Assembly (NCBI GenBank): GCA_009760855.2
Contig: WPIO01000005.1
Span: forward strand, 5,690,001 to 5,754,000
Length of the DNA: 64,000 nucleotides
Direction: 5' to 3'
From: Cristatella mucedo
Lineage: Eukaryota; Bryozoa; Phylactolaemata; Cristatellidae
Shown: one piece after another, positions 1-11,790 of the stretch
Position numbering within the stretch: position 1 is the first letter of the stretch
Layout of the letters: every line of letters begins with the position of its first letter
Program-made: the position numbers and the translations under genes
Notes under the pieces: generated by a model
Told to the model about the DNA's origin: nothing
The model's input: the letters and a program-made list of their open reading frames with translations, nothing else
Database searches by the model: none

Positions 1-320
1 TAGGGTGCTCTAAAAATTAATTATGTTATATAATTATTATTATTTTGAACAGCGTATTACAAGGCTGGACTAATAGCAAGCTCAACATCATCCAAGCTAT
101 CCTTAAAAAGTAAACTGTATTGTCCCATTCGCAGGCAAGGAAGCTTTTCGTTGCCGATAGGGCCAGATGACGTTTCTTTGGAACACTCTTCAGTTGTAAG
201 CATCGCATGCTACAACAACGACAACAAGTCTTTGGTATATATAACGCCTAAAGAGAACCAAATCTCTACCCAGGCACCTGAAAACTCACTGCAACAGACG
301 CAAAATAAATTTTTAATGGG

Positions 321-460
321 AAGCTGATTTAAAAGCCTCATTTGTATGGCGGTAGAAGAGTTTTAACGGCAATCGACACCGCTTGCAGCTTGCTCTAAAG
401 GAGGATTCGAAATCACGACCTCGGTCACGAAGAGCAAGCGCTTAACCGGCTGGGCAATCA
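321..460 (-). mobile_element. SINE-B, tRNA-derived, degenerate
   Basis: Read on the minus strand this starts with a tRNA-like head: an A-box-like stretch near 455-444 and a B box near 413-402 (GATTTCGAATCC type). The body then matches the copy at 25785-25958 through the words GCAAGCGGTG, CTCTTCTACCGCCATAC and TAAATCAGCTT. The two copies share head and body in the same order, which defines the family. It is a relic, not a tRNA gene, because no cloverleaf can be completed. Confidence 0.6.
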
Positions 461-807
461 CATCCCATAAGGTATCGTGCTTAGGAAAAAATGTAAAAAC
501 ACTCAACTATCATTCTTAGACAAGCATGCAAACAGCGCACAAGAACGCAATCAGGGCCACTGCTTAGTTGGATCCTTGGTTAGTAATGTGCACTTAATTA
601 TACAGAGGCATTCACACAAACCATGCAGCAAAAAGGAAAAGTGTACAGAAGCCCAAGCAAAGTTGAGCAGAACAGATGCATTCTAAGCTAGACTTGAATG
701 ATGCCAAGACAACAGAGGTGGTTACAGAAGCCGAAAGCGAGTTCCATAGTTTTGACGCTTACGAACTAAATACCCAATCACGAAATATTTCAATTCAGTA
801 GTTTTCA

Positions 808-1668
808 TAATAATAATAGTACATTCGTATAGCGCCCTTATAGAACTGAATCTCTTTCCAGGCACTCTACATAAAAAAGATGATCATATGGGTAGTAATA
901 GCATGCACGTGGTTATATGTGATATGCACAGGGTCAGAATGCAAATGTGGTTAGTGGCAGCATACACAGTATCAGCACGCATAAGCATACAAAGCACGAT
1001 TCACGTGGACTCACTCAATGCTCGATAAAAAAGTGCGTTTTGTCTTTTTTTTTTAAATGCCGTCAAATCAGGGGATGTCGTGACGTCAGTCGGGGTGAGT
1101 TCCATGCTTCGGGAACATATGAAATAAACGCAAGGATGGTCTCCAAGGGATTTGAGGTTCGTACGAGGTATTGGTAAACCACTTGATTCAGAAATTTGGG
1201 TGGAACGATGCTTAGCCTGGTCGGGGAGTAGATCTGATAGGTAGGATGAAGCCAGAGAATGAAGGGACCTAAAAGTCAGTGACAGAACCTTGAAGTCGAT
1301 GCATGCTGCTTGACAGAGAGCCAGTTCAGGCCGGCGAGAAGTAGTGTTATATGGGAACTGCAACGTTTACGACAGAAAAAGCCTAGCTGCTTAGTTTTGC
1401 AAAGACTGGAAGCGGCTAATTGCACAGGCTGATAGACCACCATGAGTTGAGTTGCACGAATCAAGATGGGATGCTACAAATGTATAGACGCATTTACATG
1501 TAGCACCACTATTTAAGCCAGCCCGAATTTTAGCAACGTTATGTAGCTGAATGTAGGCAGACTTTACTGTGTAGCTGATGTGATCCTCTAGTGCAAGGAA
1601 CGGTGAGACGACTGCTGCAAGCCGAGGAGCAGGAGGAGCAATACTACACTGGAGGAGCAAGGAAGTCG
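808..1668 (-). mobile_element. LINE-A, 5'-truncated 3' part, decayed
   Basis: The plus-strand left edge carries the LINE-A 3' signature (TAATAATAG, then a stretch like GCGCCCT...GAACTGAATCTCTTTCC), shared with copies at 14827, 18822, 29172 and 42570. Minus-strand frames encode broken pieces of the region after the reverse-transcriptase core, for example VKSAYIQLHNVAKIRA and CAISRFQSLQN, with stops and frameshifts. Only the C-terminal third of the RT protein is represented. It is dead. The left end is well placed and the right end is approximate. Confidence 0.8.
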
Positions 1669-1951
1669 GCTAGGTTTCACAATTGCAAAGTGCTCTGTGG
1701 GAACTAAATATAAGCAAGAGTATTATTGCAGACCACGTAGATATGGCTGATGTCAACGGTCGCGCGAAGAATCCTTTTGCCATATGCATTCGAATGCACG
1801 ACTTTTCGGTCCAGAATCCGCGAAGCCAAACGGGATGAGCCTACTAGGATGGGACCGCAGCCATCCTGCAAGGCAAGAAATGAAAACCGACGAATCAGCC
1901 AATCCTGAAGAGATTAATTCAATTACCATTCTACGTTATATGAAAATATGT

Positions 1952-2095
1952 GACTCATTTTTATAGTCCTAAGAGAACTTTATCTTTATCCAGATGCTTC
2001 GCAGATGCCAGAGGGCTCGAGCCAACGACCTCGCACATAAAATGCATTCACCTTGGCCTCGATCGTTAAATAGCCATAATGCTGGGCCAGGCCAG
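1952..2095 (-). mobile_element. SINE-A, tRNA-derived, degenerate
   Basis: On the minus strand a B box (GGCTCGAGCCC, 2023-2013) is followed by the SINE-A body (CTGGCAT, then AAAGTTCTCTTAGG, then TATAAAAATGA). This matches the well-preserved copy at 11223-11364. The A-box end is eroded. Confidence 0.7.
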
Positions 2096-3049
2096 GGCAG
2101 CGATTGGCACGGAGCATGATGATGTGAGCTTCATTCTAACAGCTGCCCGAACGACCAACAGGTCTGAGAAGCACGGTACAAGCACAGTTAAGCTAGTTCA
2201 ACCACGGTCCCAGTACGGAATGGCAGCTTTAGAACAGCTGACAAATATCATTCACCATAGAGCAATAAGCAATAATGTGAAAAAGGCAGATGTCATAATA
2301 ATAAACCATTCTTAAAGCTTCCGAATGAGAAAAAATGAGCATTTCACATTAATTGATAGAAAGCATATCACTGATCATAGTCAGTCATACAGGTGCAGGC
2401 AAGCATAATATGAGCTAGACTCAAGCAGCCAAAAACGAGTTACTTCGAATTAGACATCAACTTTGACTATCTTTTTTGAATTAAGCCCAGCTAAGCTTTG
2501 GCCACAGGACTACAGTTATCGCTCTTCGGTAAAAAGCAGTCTGCTTTCACGAGAATGAACCGATGGGGTTAAATTCCTGATTGGTTCTAAAAAGGTAGGT
2601 GGCAGTTGGGTGGCAGTGTGCTGGTATTGAACGAATGCTTGAAATGTAAAAAAAACCAACTCTTCGTTTTGTTTGATTCATTAGACTAAGCTAAATTCAA
2701 ACTACTTTTGAATTTAAAAAATTCAGACTACTCCTGCAGAGATGTCGACATTTTGTCATACAGATGATCTTACAAATCTCTCATCTACCAGTTTTTTTAT
2801 AGGTGGAGCAGATGCATATTTCCTGTGGCACTCTGCTACATTCGGATGATCTTGCTGCTGCCGGCGATTACGGCAATAGAGACATTCAACTCCTAGACAA
2901 ATTGCTAACCCACATTTAGCAGCATCATTAACCTTTCTTAAGCCCCCCTCAGCTTTTTCTGGCTGGTTTTCATAGAGTGAGGACCAGACATCAAACTCCA
3001 ATTTCAGAAATATATTTGGCTGAGCTCAGAGCTCCAACAAACTTAGCGG
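2096..3049. other. no gene recognised
   Basis: AT-rich sequence with no EGF signature, RT motif or convincing exon on either strand. A minus-strand open frame near 2756-3001 contains several cysteines, but their spacing does not fit EGF and I recognise no domain. Confidence 0.4.
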
Positions 3050-3176
3050 ACGATGTCACAATAAGATCCTTCTAACAACGATGTCACAATAAGATCCTTC
3101 TAACAACGATGTCACAATAAGAAATACCTAGCACCGATGTTACAATAAGAACATGCTGGCAGACAATGTCACAAAT
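3050..3176. repeat. 28-nt tandem repeat, about 4.5 copies
   Basis: The unit begins ACGATGTCACAATAAGA and is 28 nt long. The first two copies are identical. Later copies drift (CCGATGTTACAATAAGA, ACAATGTCACAAATAG) and vary slightly in length. Copies are head to tail with no spacers, so it is a minisatellite and not a CRISPR array. Confidence 0.9.
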
Positions 3177-3345
3177 AGCCCGGTGCTTCCTTACGTCGGA
3201 TTTATAATGGCAGGTATTTTCTTAGGAGCTTGTCAGAATCTTCTGGAGCTCTAAATGGCATCGAAAAAATGTCAACGGTGTCGTGAATGCTTATTTTTGT
3301 AAGCACTGGCAATGCTCAGATTGTACCACACCGCAATAGCACTGA

Positions 3346-3795
3346 GCACTCCTTGTAGCGTTCATGAGCCGAGTGCTACACTTGGTGTAGTGCATCAGTA
3401 TTGTGAATCACACACAACCACCATACAAAGCAACTTCGTGCAGTTGGAGCCTTAGAATCGTGCTTCCTTTGCAAAAAATTTAAAGTGCTTAGAAAGTGAT
3501 TGAGTTTTCTGATGGCGCTATATCAAAAGTATTACTACTAAGCTTTCTATGCAACATCGGTTTCTTCTAGACAGTACGCAACTGTCTTGTAACTGACCCC
3601 ATCAATGCAATATGCATGAGAGGCTCCTTGCAGCGTTCATGAGCCAATGCCACACTTGGCATAGTGCATCAGTATCGTGAATATTATGCAAGCACAATAA
3701 AAAGAGGTACTTCATGCAATTGGATCAACGAGACACCAGTTTTTTCTAGATGATATATACCTGTCTTGTAACTGACTTCTTTAATGCAGACTTTT
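3346..3795. repeat. two-copy direct repeat, period about 275 nt
   Basis: The words CTTG(T/C)AGCGTTCATGAGCC, TAGTGCATCAGTAT and CTGTCTTGTAACTGAC occur in the same order in both halves (starting near 3346 and 3621). The second copy is about 100 nt shorter through internal deletion. No coding signal is seen in it. Confidence 0.8.
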
Positions 3796-4675
3796 TAACG
3801 ACAGAGCCACTCTTTCAGTAAAGCGTCCACAGAGCATGTACCATTGATCTTCTTCACAGCATAGTGAAGCCACATACAATACATAGTGAAGGCACATACA
3901 TCCCAGGAACATGCTCAAGGAGCACCTTGTAATCGCCAAGTGGACTGTTTTGATTGCTGTGATAGATGCACAAGAGATTACCTCTGGGCGAAAAAGCTAT
4001 CACGGGTACACGCCCCTTTTGTCCGGAGCAGAATTGTACACCGATCTGTGAATCACGACCACAGAGCGAAGGGCCGTCAGCCATTAAAATGACAAAACAG
4101 CTCTACATTACCGCTGCACACATGAGTTTCTGAAGTCTACATGATACCAAAACAAAAGCTGATAAACACGTTCCAGGTGATTCCAGAGTAAGAGATGCAT
4201 GCATCTTTTACCACCAAAATTCGAGCTGCTGCATCAAACATAGTCCTTGTATTTTGTCCATATAATTCCAATCGTCAACTGCTTCAATGATGTTTTCGGT
4301 AGTGGCCAGAGTTGACCGCAATGGAGCTTAGCCCAAGGTTGGTAGTTCTTCCAAACTTGAACTGAATCCAGAAATAGCAGACGGTCAATCGACTAACAGA
4401 ACCCTCCTTTACTACCCGTGTAGAAATAAATAGCCATTTCACAAAAGGATTCGTGTCCTTGACGTTAGAAGCTCTATGCCGCATCTGTATTTTTATACTG
4501 CTTGCTCAAACACAAAAAGCAAAGGTTGAACGGCTGTGACTCGATGCAGGTACGTCAACCTCAAAGGGTAGCACGAAGGGCAGCTTCCTAGAGCAGACCT
4601 AAGCCTAACTCTAATGCTACAAAACGGAGGTCATACGATGCAGATTGGACTATATTTGAGCATCAAAAGTGCACA
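3796..4675. other. no gene recognised
   Basis: Several short open frames overlap on both strands without domain motifs or splice-site pairs I would trust. I see no repeat signature. Confidence 0.4.
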
Positions 4676-4748
4676 ATATCTGAGGGCCGAGAAGCCACCA
4701 AAGAGTGCTCCCAACTCCATGCCCACAGCCACACCCAATCATGAAGCA
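4676..4748 (-). pseudogene. ROMO1-like fragment, frameshifted
   Basis: Minus-strand codons read F-M-I-G-C, then after one extra G the frame shifts and continues V-G-M-E-L-G-A-L-F-G-G-F-S-A-L-R-Y. The order and spacing fit the membrane segment of ROMO1 (reactive oxygen species modulator 1, a small mitochondrial inner-membrane protein), whose usual pattern is G-F-M-x-G-x-x-V-G-M-x-x-G-A-L-F-G-x-F-S-x-L-R. The similarity stops after R-Y, and the family's glycine-rich C-terminal half is absent. With the frameshift this is most likely a pseudogene scrap. A chance match over about 24 residues cannot be excluded without a search. Confidence 0.45.
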
Positions 4749-5214
4749 CAAATCTTGCAAGCAATGCTTATAATACAAGTTACGCTTATTAGGACCCAGC
4801 TCGTGGGTTTGAATCCACCAGCAGGTGATCATTTATTGCTCGCTGCAACCGGTTTGATAGCTGCCACGTATTTTCTGCTATAATATAAAATAGGCTGTCT
4901 TGTTTACCTTACCGAGTGTGTTAGTTGACATACTAAATTAAGGGTACTAGGCTAAGAGTAGTTAAAGACATGCAACAGACCAAGTAAGACGATAAAGATA
5001 TTAAGTTGGTAAAGATGGCTTTAGCAAGCACCTTACTGCAACTTCCATGAAGGTTAACTCCCTCACCTAAATTCAAGTGCCAGAGTATCAGTGGCATCTT
5101 GCTTATGATGAGTAGAATGCATTTGGATCATGAACTATTATACCAACGCACAACGATCAAATTTGTCAAATAGGAATAGATTTTTATTTATCTTGCGCAA
5201 CAATTGGAAATTGA
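4749..5214. other. no gene recognised
   Basis: AT-rich spacer between the ROMO1-like scrap and a LINE-B tail. No motif stands out. Confidence 0.4.
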
Positions 5215-5385
5215 GCCATTGTTGTGTAAGATGAAGTCTGTTGGTTACCGAATGCATAGCGAGAGCCGCTTAGGCTTTGAGTGCGCTACATAAAACTACA
5301 CTTCGTCACACTAACCTAGTCTTTGTGACTTTATGGAGTGACGGACGGAGATACACGATATGACATTACTATTGAATGTCAGTAA
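5215..5385 (+). mobile_element. LINE-B 3' end fragment
   Basis: Matches the end of LINE-B copies at 33800 and 36045: the block GATGAAGTCTGTTGG...ACCGAATGC, then GCCGCTTAGGCT, then the non-coding tail CTTTGTGACTTTATGGAG...ACGGAGATACA. The ACATT-type tail has decayed to ATGACATTACTATT. Confidence 0.8.
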
Positions 5386-8084
5386 TCTTGGTGCTGCAGA
5401 AAGGAGTTAAGCTCAGGTTAGCAAGGTGTTTTGAGGGATTAAGCAATTAAGGTCCATGGAACTTATGGACACAGATGAAGTTGATAATACCAGGTCCTCT
5501 CACCTACGATGGTTATGCAAACAACCTCTTACCCGGATGTAAATCGGACGCGACAAATCTACAAATAAAAAATTTACTGATCTCTGTAACTTTTGCAACT
5601 TTTATCCCAACTTTTCGAACCTCGCTTTAAGCTTGGCGAGGTGCATTCTTGTGACTTTTATACAGCTTCAGTTCCAGGGACCTTGCAAATTTCATAACTC
5701 GGCTAATACTTTACGCTTCGGAGTAAAATTTGACATGCAAGCTCAACTCTGCTTGTTTCAAATTAGGCAAGATTGATTTCTGATTTCAGCGAGATGCATT
5801 TCGTTGTACACGTCATCAGACATCCTGGTGGTATAATATTCATGATTGTGGAAATATAGAGCAAAATATGTCCAGCCAAAATAAAAAATCCGCCCTGTCA
5901 AATTCGAAGCAGCAGAGTTGAACTCGCATTTCAAATTTCAGCGGCGGAAACTTGAATATTAGATGCCGCTGAAACATTATAGTCCCAAGTGGAATCAGCT
6001 GAGTCCGGGCTTCGCTACTGATTACTAAGTCCAATTCAGTGGGCTACGAATGAATAATCCTCCGCTTTTTGGCTGGAATCAAAATGTTCCAACTGCAGCT
6101 GAATTTGGTGTCTGGCTACTTGTTAGAGAGTCACCTTCAGTTTCCAATCAACGAAGTTCGTCATTGAACATTACTACACTCATTGAGCGGCTGCTAGATT
6201 TTGCATAGCCTGCTGTTGCGGGCGGTGGCAATTTTTCAGCTACATTACTTCTCAAATGCTTACTACAGCTTTAACTGCTATTAACAGAGCAGCAGTTGAA
6301 GCCTTCGAAAAGCTAAACACTCAAAAAGCGTGTGATACAAATTTGTCACATTGTTCTTAACCGAATTCCTAGACTAAAATAGCTTAAGTCACGGGTCCAG
6401 TAACAGCAGGTAACACGGCATAGGCTGGCTAGGATCTGACTACTTGCCTTGCGGTTGCTAGATCAAAGCAAATGACACTACACGTCGTGGCCTACATACC
6501 ATTAGTAGGAAACCATTAACAGCCGATGTAAACAATATGAGTATTTAAAGTACGAGTGATCTAATTTGTGTCTGATGACTATACTTGTAAGATGACAGGA
6601 GCAGCTGCAAAAATATTACTTGAAGTCGTAAAGTCTTGGTCTAGATGACCCCATTGCTATAGTTGTCAGCGTATTTCCAGTCGAAAGGGAAAATCGCGCC
6701 TGTTTTGCGAGTCCATTTTTACGTTGGAGCTTTGATTAGAACATCAGTGCCTCTCACGCATCACTTCTCTCCGACCTCCTCTTCTGGCTGCCTCTGGTGG
6801 CCTCTGAACCTTAGTGCAGAACCGTTGATCCTGTGCTTAGGATAAAGTGGGCGATTGCGTTGGCTGTCTAACCACATTGGTTGCCACCTTTATTCGATCA
6901 GATAGAACGACAAAGACCCATCAGTATATCTCAACGGCCTAACAAATAATCTTGAAAATAAGCAAGTCGGAACTGCACGAAACAGTTTAGAAACCAATCA
7001 CCTGGCTTATGGATCGGAAGTTTGCCATTATCCTGCTATGAAGAAAAATTTCTTGGCGAAAAGGTAATTTTCCGCCGAGCTTGATAACAAACGCTGTCAA
7101 CAGGTATGTAGATGGAGTGCCCATGTGGCCGGATACTTTTCTTGAGGGAAATCTTGGTAGAGGGCCCAGGTACCTATCCAGGGCTACGACATGTATTTCA
7201 ATGCAGGAGGGCGGCGGCCCCTGCCTAAAGCCTTGTAAGTACCGCGTTTCCAGTATGTTATTCAAATTAAAAGCATTAGCTGCAAACACAAGTCACCAAA
7301 GTCGTGCTGACGTCGCGCTCGTGTTGATTATTGTAGTTCTACTTTGACGCACAGCATGCACTCTCTCGGTTGAAACTGGCCGCCGAATTTTTCGTTGAAC
7401 TATAAAATACTTATGGCGTTGTTTTTTTATCAGTGTATTGTTTAATTAGGTAATTAAAAGCTGCGGAGATGTTTCTCAGTGGGGGAAAAATGAAAGAGCC
7501 AGACAAGTACAGTCAGTCCGATCGACTTTCTGCTAATAGATGAGTCATTGAGGCTGCGTGTTCGAGAAGTTCTACGCCTATATGCTTTGGTGGAGCAAAG
7601 GGGACTGGAAGAAGTTGCTACCCCCTAGTCGTATCAGACCGCCGGACGCCACTAGATACTGGAACCTTTCTAAAAGACAATTGTCAGGCCACTCAATAAG
7701 AAGGCGACACTAGATCAGAAGGACCTGACCCACTTCCAGGCAGTCTCGCCATCTATCTAAGATAGTGAGCGAGCAATGGCAGAGATTAAAACAACTAAAC
7801 TCTTACATTCAAACTTCCATCCAAGCAAGATGGTTCCAGTCAGGTTTGAGAGCTTATCATTTGACCGAGTCAGCAGGGCTTTGGGTGTATAAGGACCTTT
7901 TCAGGATTGCAGACTTTTGAGGAGTTTTTCTGCTTGTTTTCTTCTTTCAGCAGAATTTGATGAATATTTATACGTATCCTTCTCGAGTGCTTATCAAGTT
8001 GAAAGGTGTAGCAACTTCAGAAAAAAAGCCTTTTTGCCAACAAGGTTTCCATGAAAGACCGTAACGGATAATTTATGGTCGTGA
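5386..8084. other. no gene recognised
   Basis: About 2.7 kb without an EGF exon, RT motif or recognisable SINE. Overlapping frames at 6987-7347 are open on both strands, but neither product resembles a family I know, and mirror-image open frames argue against coding. It is either downstream flank or a long 3' intron of the minus-strand EGF gene. Confidence 0.4.
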
Positions 8085-8175
8085 GAGTATCAGAGCACAT
8101 GGGGCGGCTGTGACTGGTGCAGCAGTTTAGCTAGGCACAAAGGAGCAAACCGTGGCGCCCTTTGTGGGTCCAACT
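8085..8175 (-). mobile_element. LINE-B internal fragment
   Basis: The plus strand carries a degraded block equivalent to CCTGAGGGCAC...GGAGGCTG...GCAGCAGTTTAGCTAGGCA...GGAGC...CCGTGGCG. This occurs in the longer LINE-B copies at 21095 and 30735, in the same orientation. Confidence 0.65.
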
Positions 8176-9734
8176 ACAAATGTCGCCCTGCGTCCGCTGA
8201 TCAACTGGAAGCAATCATCGCGACCAGTAGCAGTATACACAAACGACTATCTTCGACTTAAAAACCGTCCTAGCAGCCGTACTCACAACCAGCTGCAGAG
8301 GCTTAATAAGTCTAAACCTTTGTGTTGTTACTGCAATGATGAAGGCCGTTTATTACCAACTAGCTTAAAGGCTAAATAGTTATAGCATGAGGCAAAATTA
8401 AGTCTCGTTCGAAAATATTCAGCTCAAGCTATTTTAAAGTTTGTTTTTTCTTTGTGCTATTCTTCTAGAATGGTGCTGTTTTAATAGCTATGATTTAGCC
8501 GAATTCTCGAATTACTACCGGTGAACTAAATTTAGCTTCAGATTTTGGGTTTATAGATATTCTATTTAATGCTAAATATGTATCTCAGATCGCGTATTTG
8601 CTAAAATTATACGCTGCTAAACGGGCTCAAATAGAACTGCCGCTCGAGATTTCTCAGCTAAAGAGAAAGCTCAGACGTGCTGTATCCTTGGATAGCAGAG
8701 CTTCGTAGTTCAACGCTTGTTTACCTAAGGTTTGCCACTGTTTGAAAGACTGTAATGGAAACTGGAACTCCTCTTATTCAAAACAAAATACCTAACTTTA
8801 CCTACCGTTTGCAAGAAAAATTAATTACGAACAACAGAATCGATTAAATTAAATTTTATTAAACCCATAAAATGCTTTGGGGAACCGAACGTGCACACGG
8901 CTAGGCTGCTTCGTGATAACGGTCTCCTTTGAAATTTTTGTATCATGCATAAAAGATATTCATTAAATATTTTCTAAAGTATTCCAATGCTTCAGCTTCT
9001 CCAAATTAAAGAAATCCGAGTCTGTTAACAAATTGAGACAGAGCTGACACTCAAGGTACTTAGGCTTGCCCGTGCCAGAAGGCATCCATCTGAACCTCGC
9101 CCTGAAACATTCACTGTTTGTGTAGAGGCCAATAAAAAAAGAAGCCGGAAGCACTTGTTAGCTCTTGAACCAAACTCTACTCTTGGTTTTTATTTATCAA
9201 TCAGGAATCTGGGTATGCTTGTGCCGTATAATGCCGAACTTTGTCCACGCCTGCACCAATGTCACGATCACCACCCGTTATCAAATACACCACCTCTAGT
9301 TATCAAAGATAGCTATGGAGACCTTTTTACTTTTCTTGTAAGTATTGAAGCCTCAAAGTCCTCTGAGTTTGGCTAAACTAGTTGGTCATTTCGTTTATTA
9401 ATTGATATGCATTTTGTCACAGCATTAAAGTGATGATTTAATCCAAGAGAACAGTAAAATTCCTTAGTGACAAAGGCCATTAATAACACAAGATTTTAAA
9501 TTTACGAAAATGACCCCGCTAGATACCGCATTGTACGCATAGTTTTGCCACATGGAGAGATGACTTGCACGAACCTCTTGCAAGCTGCAAGCGCTTATTC
9601 CTCCAGATCCTATTCCGAGCGCTGGTAAGATCAGCTCCGCCCCTTCTGCATCCGTGGGTTTCTTATGAGAGTCTCTTGATAATTACATCGAGAGGGCGGC
9701 ATGCAGCTTGGTATTGAGAAGCACACTATGCAAT
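8176..9734. other. no gene recognised
   Basis: AT-rich, with short open frames only. I see no repeat family or coding signature. Confidence 0.4.
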
Positions 9735-9742
9735 TATAAAAG
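9735..9742 (+). promoter_or_regulatory. possible TATA box ahead of GC-rich island
   Basis: TATAAAAG lies about 110 nt before the GC-rich, CpG-bearing block at 9850-10870. Position and match to the TATA consensus are the only evidence. No clear coding exon follows. Confidence 0.25.
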
Positions 9743-9849
9743 CGAATTCCGTTCGAGACGTCGGTATGTGCACTTTGAAAAAAATACGGCGTTGCATGGC
9801 ACCAGTGACAGGATAGTTTTCCTTGAACAGCTCTCGTTTGATCAAATCT

Positions 9850-10870
9850 CTCGGCAGTCAGTTGTCGGCTGCTAGACTACTGTCGGCCGCCGATAAAAAG
9901 GGACTCTTCTTCTCACGTCGAAGTAGTGAGTGCGAGTGATGAGGTGCCTTCTTTAAGCTGGTCGTGGGAGGCAAGTGCCCGGAACGAATCTCGCCTGCAC
10001 AAAAGCAGGAGGCGCAACGCTTGCCACTGGCCGCCAGCGGCGCAGCAGAATGAGCAGCAGCGTAGCGAAGCAGCGGTCTCTGCGATCGCTGGATCAGCCT
10101 CCGAGGCCAGAAAGTCCAGGAAGCAGAGCTGTTCATCATCACCTACCGCTGGAGCAGCGATCGCCTGCTCCAATAGCACCAGCAAATCGCTCCAGTGGCG
10201 AGCGCTGAAGCGACCACTGCCGCGAGCACTGCGTACCACGGTACTCGAAGTCCTGCGAAATTACTCGAGTCGTGCTACAATGTCAAAAACACTCTGTGTA
10301 GGCAGCGACGATCTTTGGTATCTCTGCTCACGCAATTTGACGGGATCGATAAGTTCGGGGCGTGCTCGGCGAGTTTCGAGCTCTGCTTCCTGCACACAAG
10401 AAGGGATATTTGGCACTCGCCGGCTGAACTGCGGACTGCCGCTCGCCCTCTATCGACACGAAACGGAAGCAAGGTAGTTGGTGGTCAGAAGTAAGGCACC
10501 GAAGTCCTTTGTCTGTACGCCAATTTACGTGACCACGTAATTTGCAGCGCGGTTGATGCATACCAACTAACGTTGACATACGTAGAAATCCAAATGATAA
10601 ACAATTCCTGCATTCGTAAGAGCGGTTAAACTGCTCACTCGCTCCGATAATTCGATATGAAGGTCGTCCGCAGTCGCAGCCTGCGCCAGACTTTCAAAGC
10701 GCCACCTTCCCCAATTCTCGACCTATTATTGAAGCGGCATGCAAGCCCCCAGAGCGCACATCTCAAAACCATATAGCACAGGGTCCGCAAGAGAAAGGGG
10801 AAGCGCGCGTCGGCAATCACGCACCTGAGCAGCCGTCATCTTCGTCGGCTCCAAGGTTGAGCATCCGTTC
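9850..10870. other. GC-rich, CpG-containing island
   Basis: Base composition jumps above the AT-rich surroundings and CpG is frequent (GCGATCGC, GCGAGCGC words). Several overlapping frames of 80-180 codons are open on both strands at once, as expected of GC-rich DNA with few stop codons. The longest plus-strand frame (9926-10477) has no ATG near its start and reads as low-complexity Ser/Ala/Arg. It could be a CpG-island promoter, a non-coding first exon or a retroelement piece; I cannot choose. Confidence 0.45.
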
Positions 10871-11222
10871 GATGCGTCCGTAGTTCCTGGTCACAAAAGG
10901 ACAGGCACTTTGCGTCAAATGCCATCGGAGGATGCAGGCGCAGTTCGCCGAAAAGCATTACCCAAATCATCCTGTAGTGATGCAGTTTACTACCGAACGC
11001 GCGGTTAAATACAAAGCAGAAACTGGCCCTTGGGCACCACTCTCAACCAGCGCATAGTTCTTCGAAATGGAAGAACCTCAGATGTCTGAAGAAAGTAGGC
11101 AGTCGATACGTTATAGTAGTTTCGGCATCGGCGCAATAATGGTTATTGTGCCAGCTCTAGGCAACTCAAGTTGGCCTCGCTAGTCTCTCAGTGCTCCCTC
11201 AGCCCGCGAATAGACCTGCTAA
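10871..11222. other. no gene recognised
   Basis: Moderate-GC spacer between the island and the SINE-A copy. Nothing is identifiable. Confidence 0.35.
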
Positions 11223-11364
11223 GCTGGTTTGGTCTAGCGGTTAAGGTGCTCGCTCCGACCAAGGCCTGGCTGAGGTCGTGGGTTCGAGCCCTGAGGCATA
11301 TGTGAAGCGCCTGAATAGAGATTAAGTTCTCTTGGGGCGCTATAAAAATGAATTATTATTATAT
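11223..11364 (+). mobile_element. SINE-A, best-preserved copy
   Basis: The tRNA-like head has an A box TGGTCTAGCGG (11230-11240) and a B box GGTTCGAGCCC (11281-11291), correctly ordered about 41 nt apart, as in a Pol III internal promoter. The body follows (CTGAGGCATATGTGAAGCGC, AAGTTCTCTTGGGGCGC), then an A/T-rich ATTATTATTAT tail. Other copies lie at 1952, 24637, 28810, 42404, 49380 and 60675. The tail resembles the TAA-type tail of LINE-A, which suggests LINE-A machinery as its mobiliser (inference). Confidence 0.88.
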
Positions 11365-11670
11365 AAGTGCGACGGTCTCGCCGAACCGTACCGGAATGAT
11401 AACGCACCTATTAAAAAACCGTAAACTAGCGAATGGGGCCGAAGCGCTGCAATATTCCACCGTTAGCAAACTCAGGGTGCATTCGCTGTGAGATTTTGAG
11501 GATGCCAACGAACGAAAAATTGGTCAAGTATATGAGATTGTCATCTAACAGGGCATTCGTAGCCATTCTTGTAAGCTTTCTCTAAGCCTTCTTCGAGACC
11601 AGTGGACAAACACTCCTCTTAACTTCCCCGCTATCAGTTTGTCTGAGCAAATGAGACTACTCACGATTAT

Positions 11671-11790
11671 GATTTACAAAAAAGATCTCCATAAATTGAC
11701 CTCAGCTCTGAAACTATCTATTAGGTTTATTATTTATAAAAAAGATTCCAAAGATAGACCTAAGCTCTGAAAACTATTTACAAGGTTTAT
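11671..11790. repeat. two-copy direct repeat, period about 65 nt
   Basis: GATTTACAAAAAAGAT...GACCTCAGCTCTGAAACTATCTATTAGG is followed by TATTTATAAAAAAGAT...GACCTAAGCTCTGAAAACTATTTACAAGG. It is a local tandem duplication with some divergence. Confidence 0.8.

Noticed and set aside
2756-3001. Cysteine-containing minus-strand frame as another EGF or zinc-finger exon
   Set aside because: Cysteine spacing fits neither pattern, and no phase-1 splice pair flanks it.
3050-3176. CRISPR-like 28-nt repeats
   Set aside because: Copies are contiguous with no spacers, and the context is an intron-bearing animal genome.
9858-10579. Several 80-183 codon frames taken as genes
   Set aside because: They overlap on both strands in GC-rich DNA where stops are rare, mostly lack an ATG start, and show no domain.
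11223-11364. A functional tRNA gene
   Set aside because: A and B boxes are present, but the sequence between and after them cannot fold into a full cloverleaf, and the same unit with a non-tRNA body recurs at seven sites, so it is a SINE.
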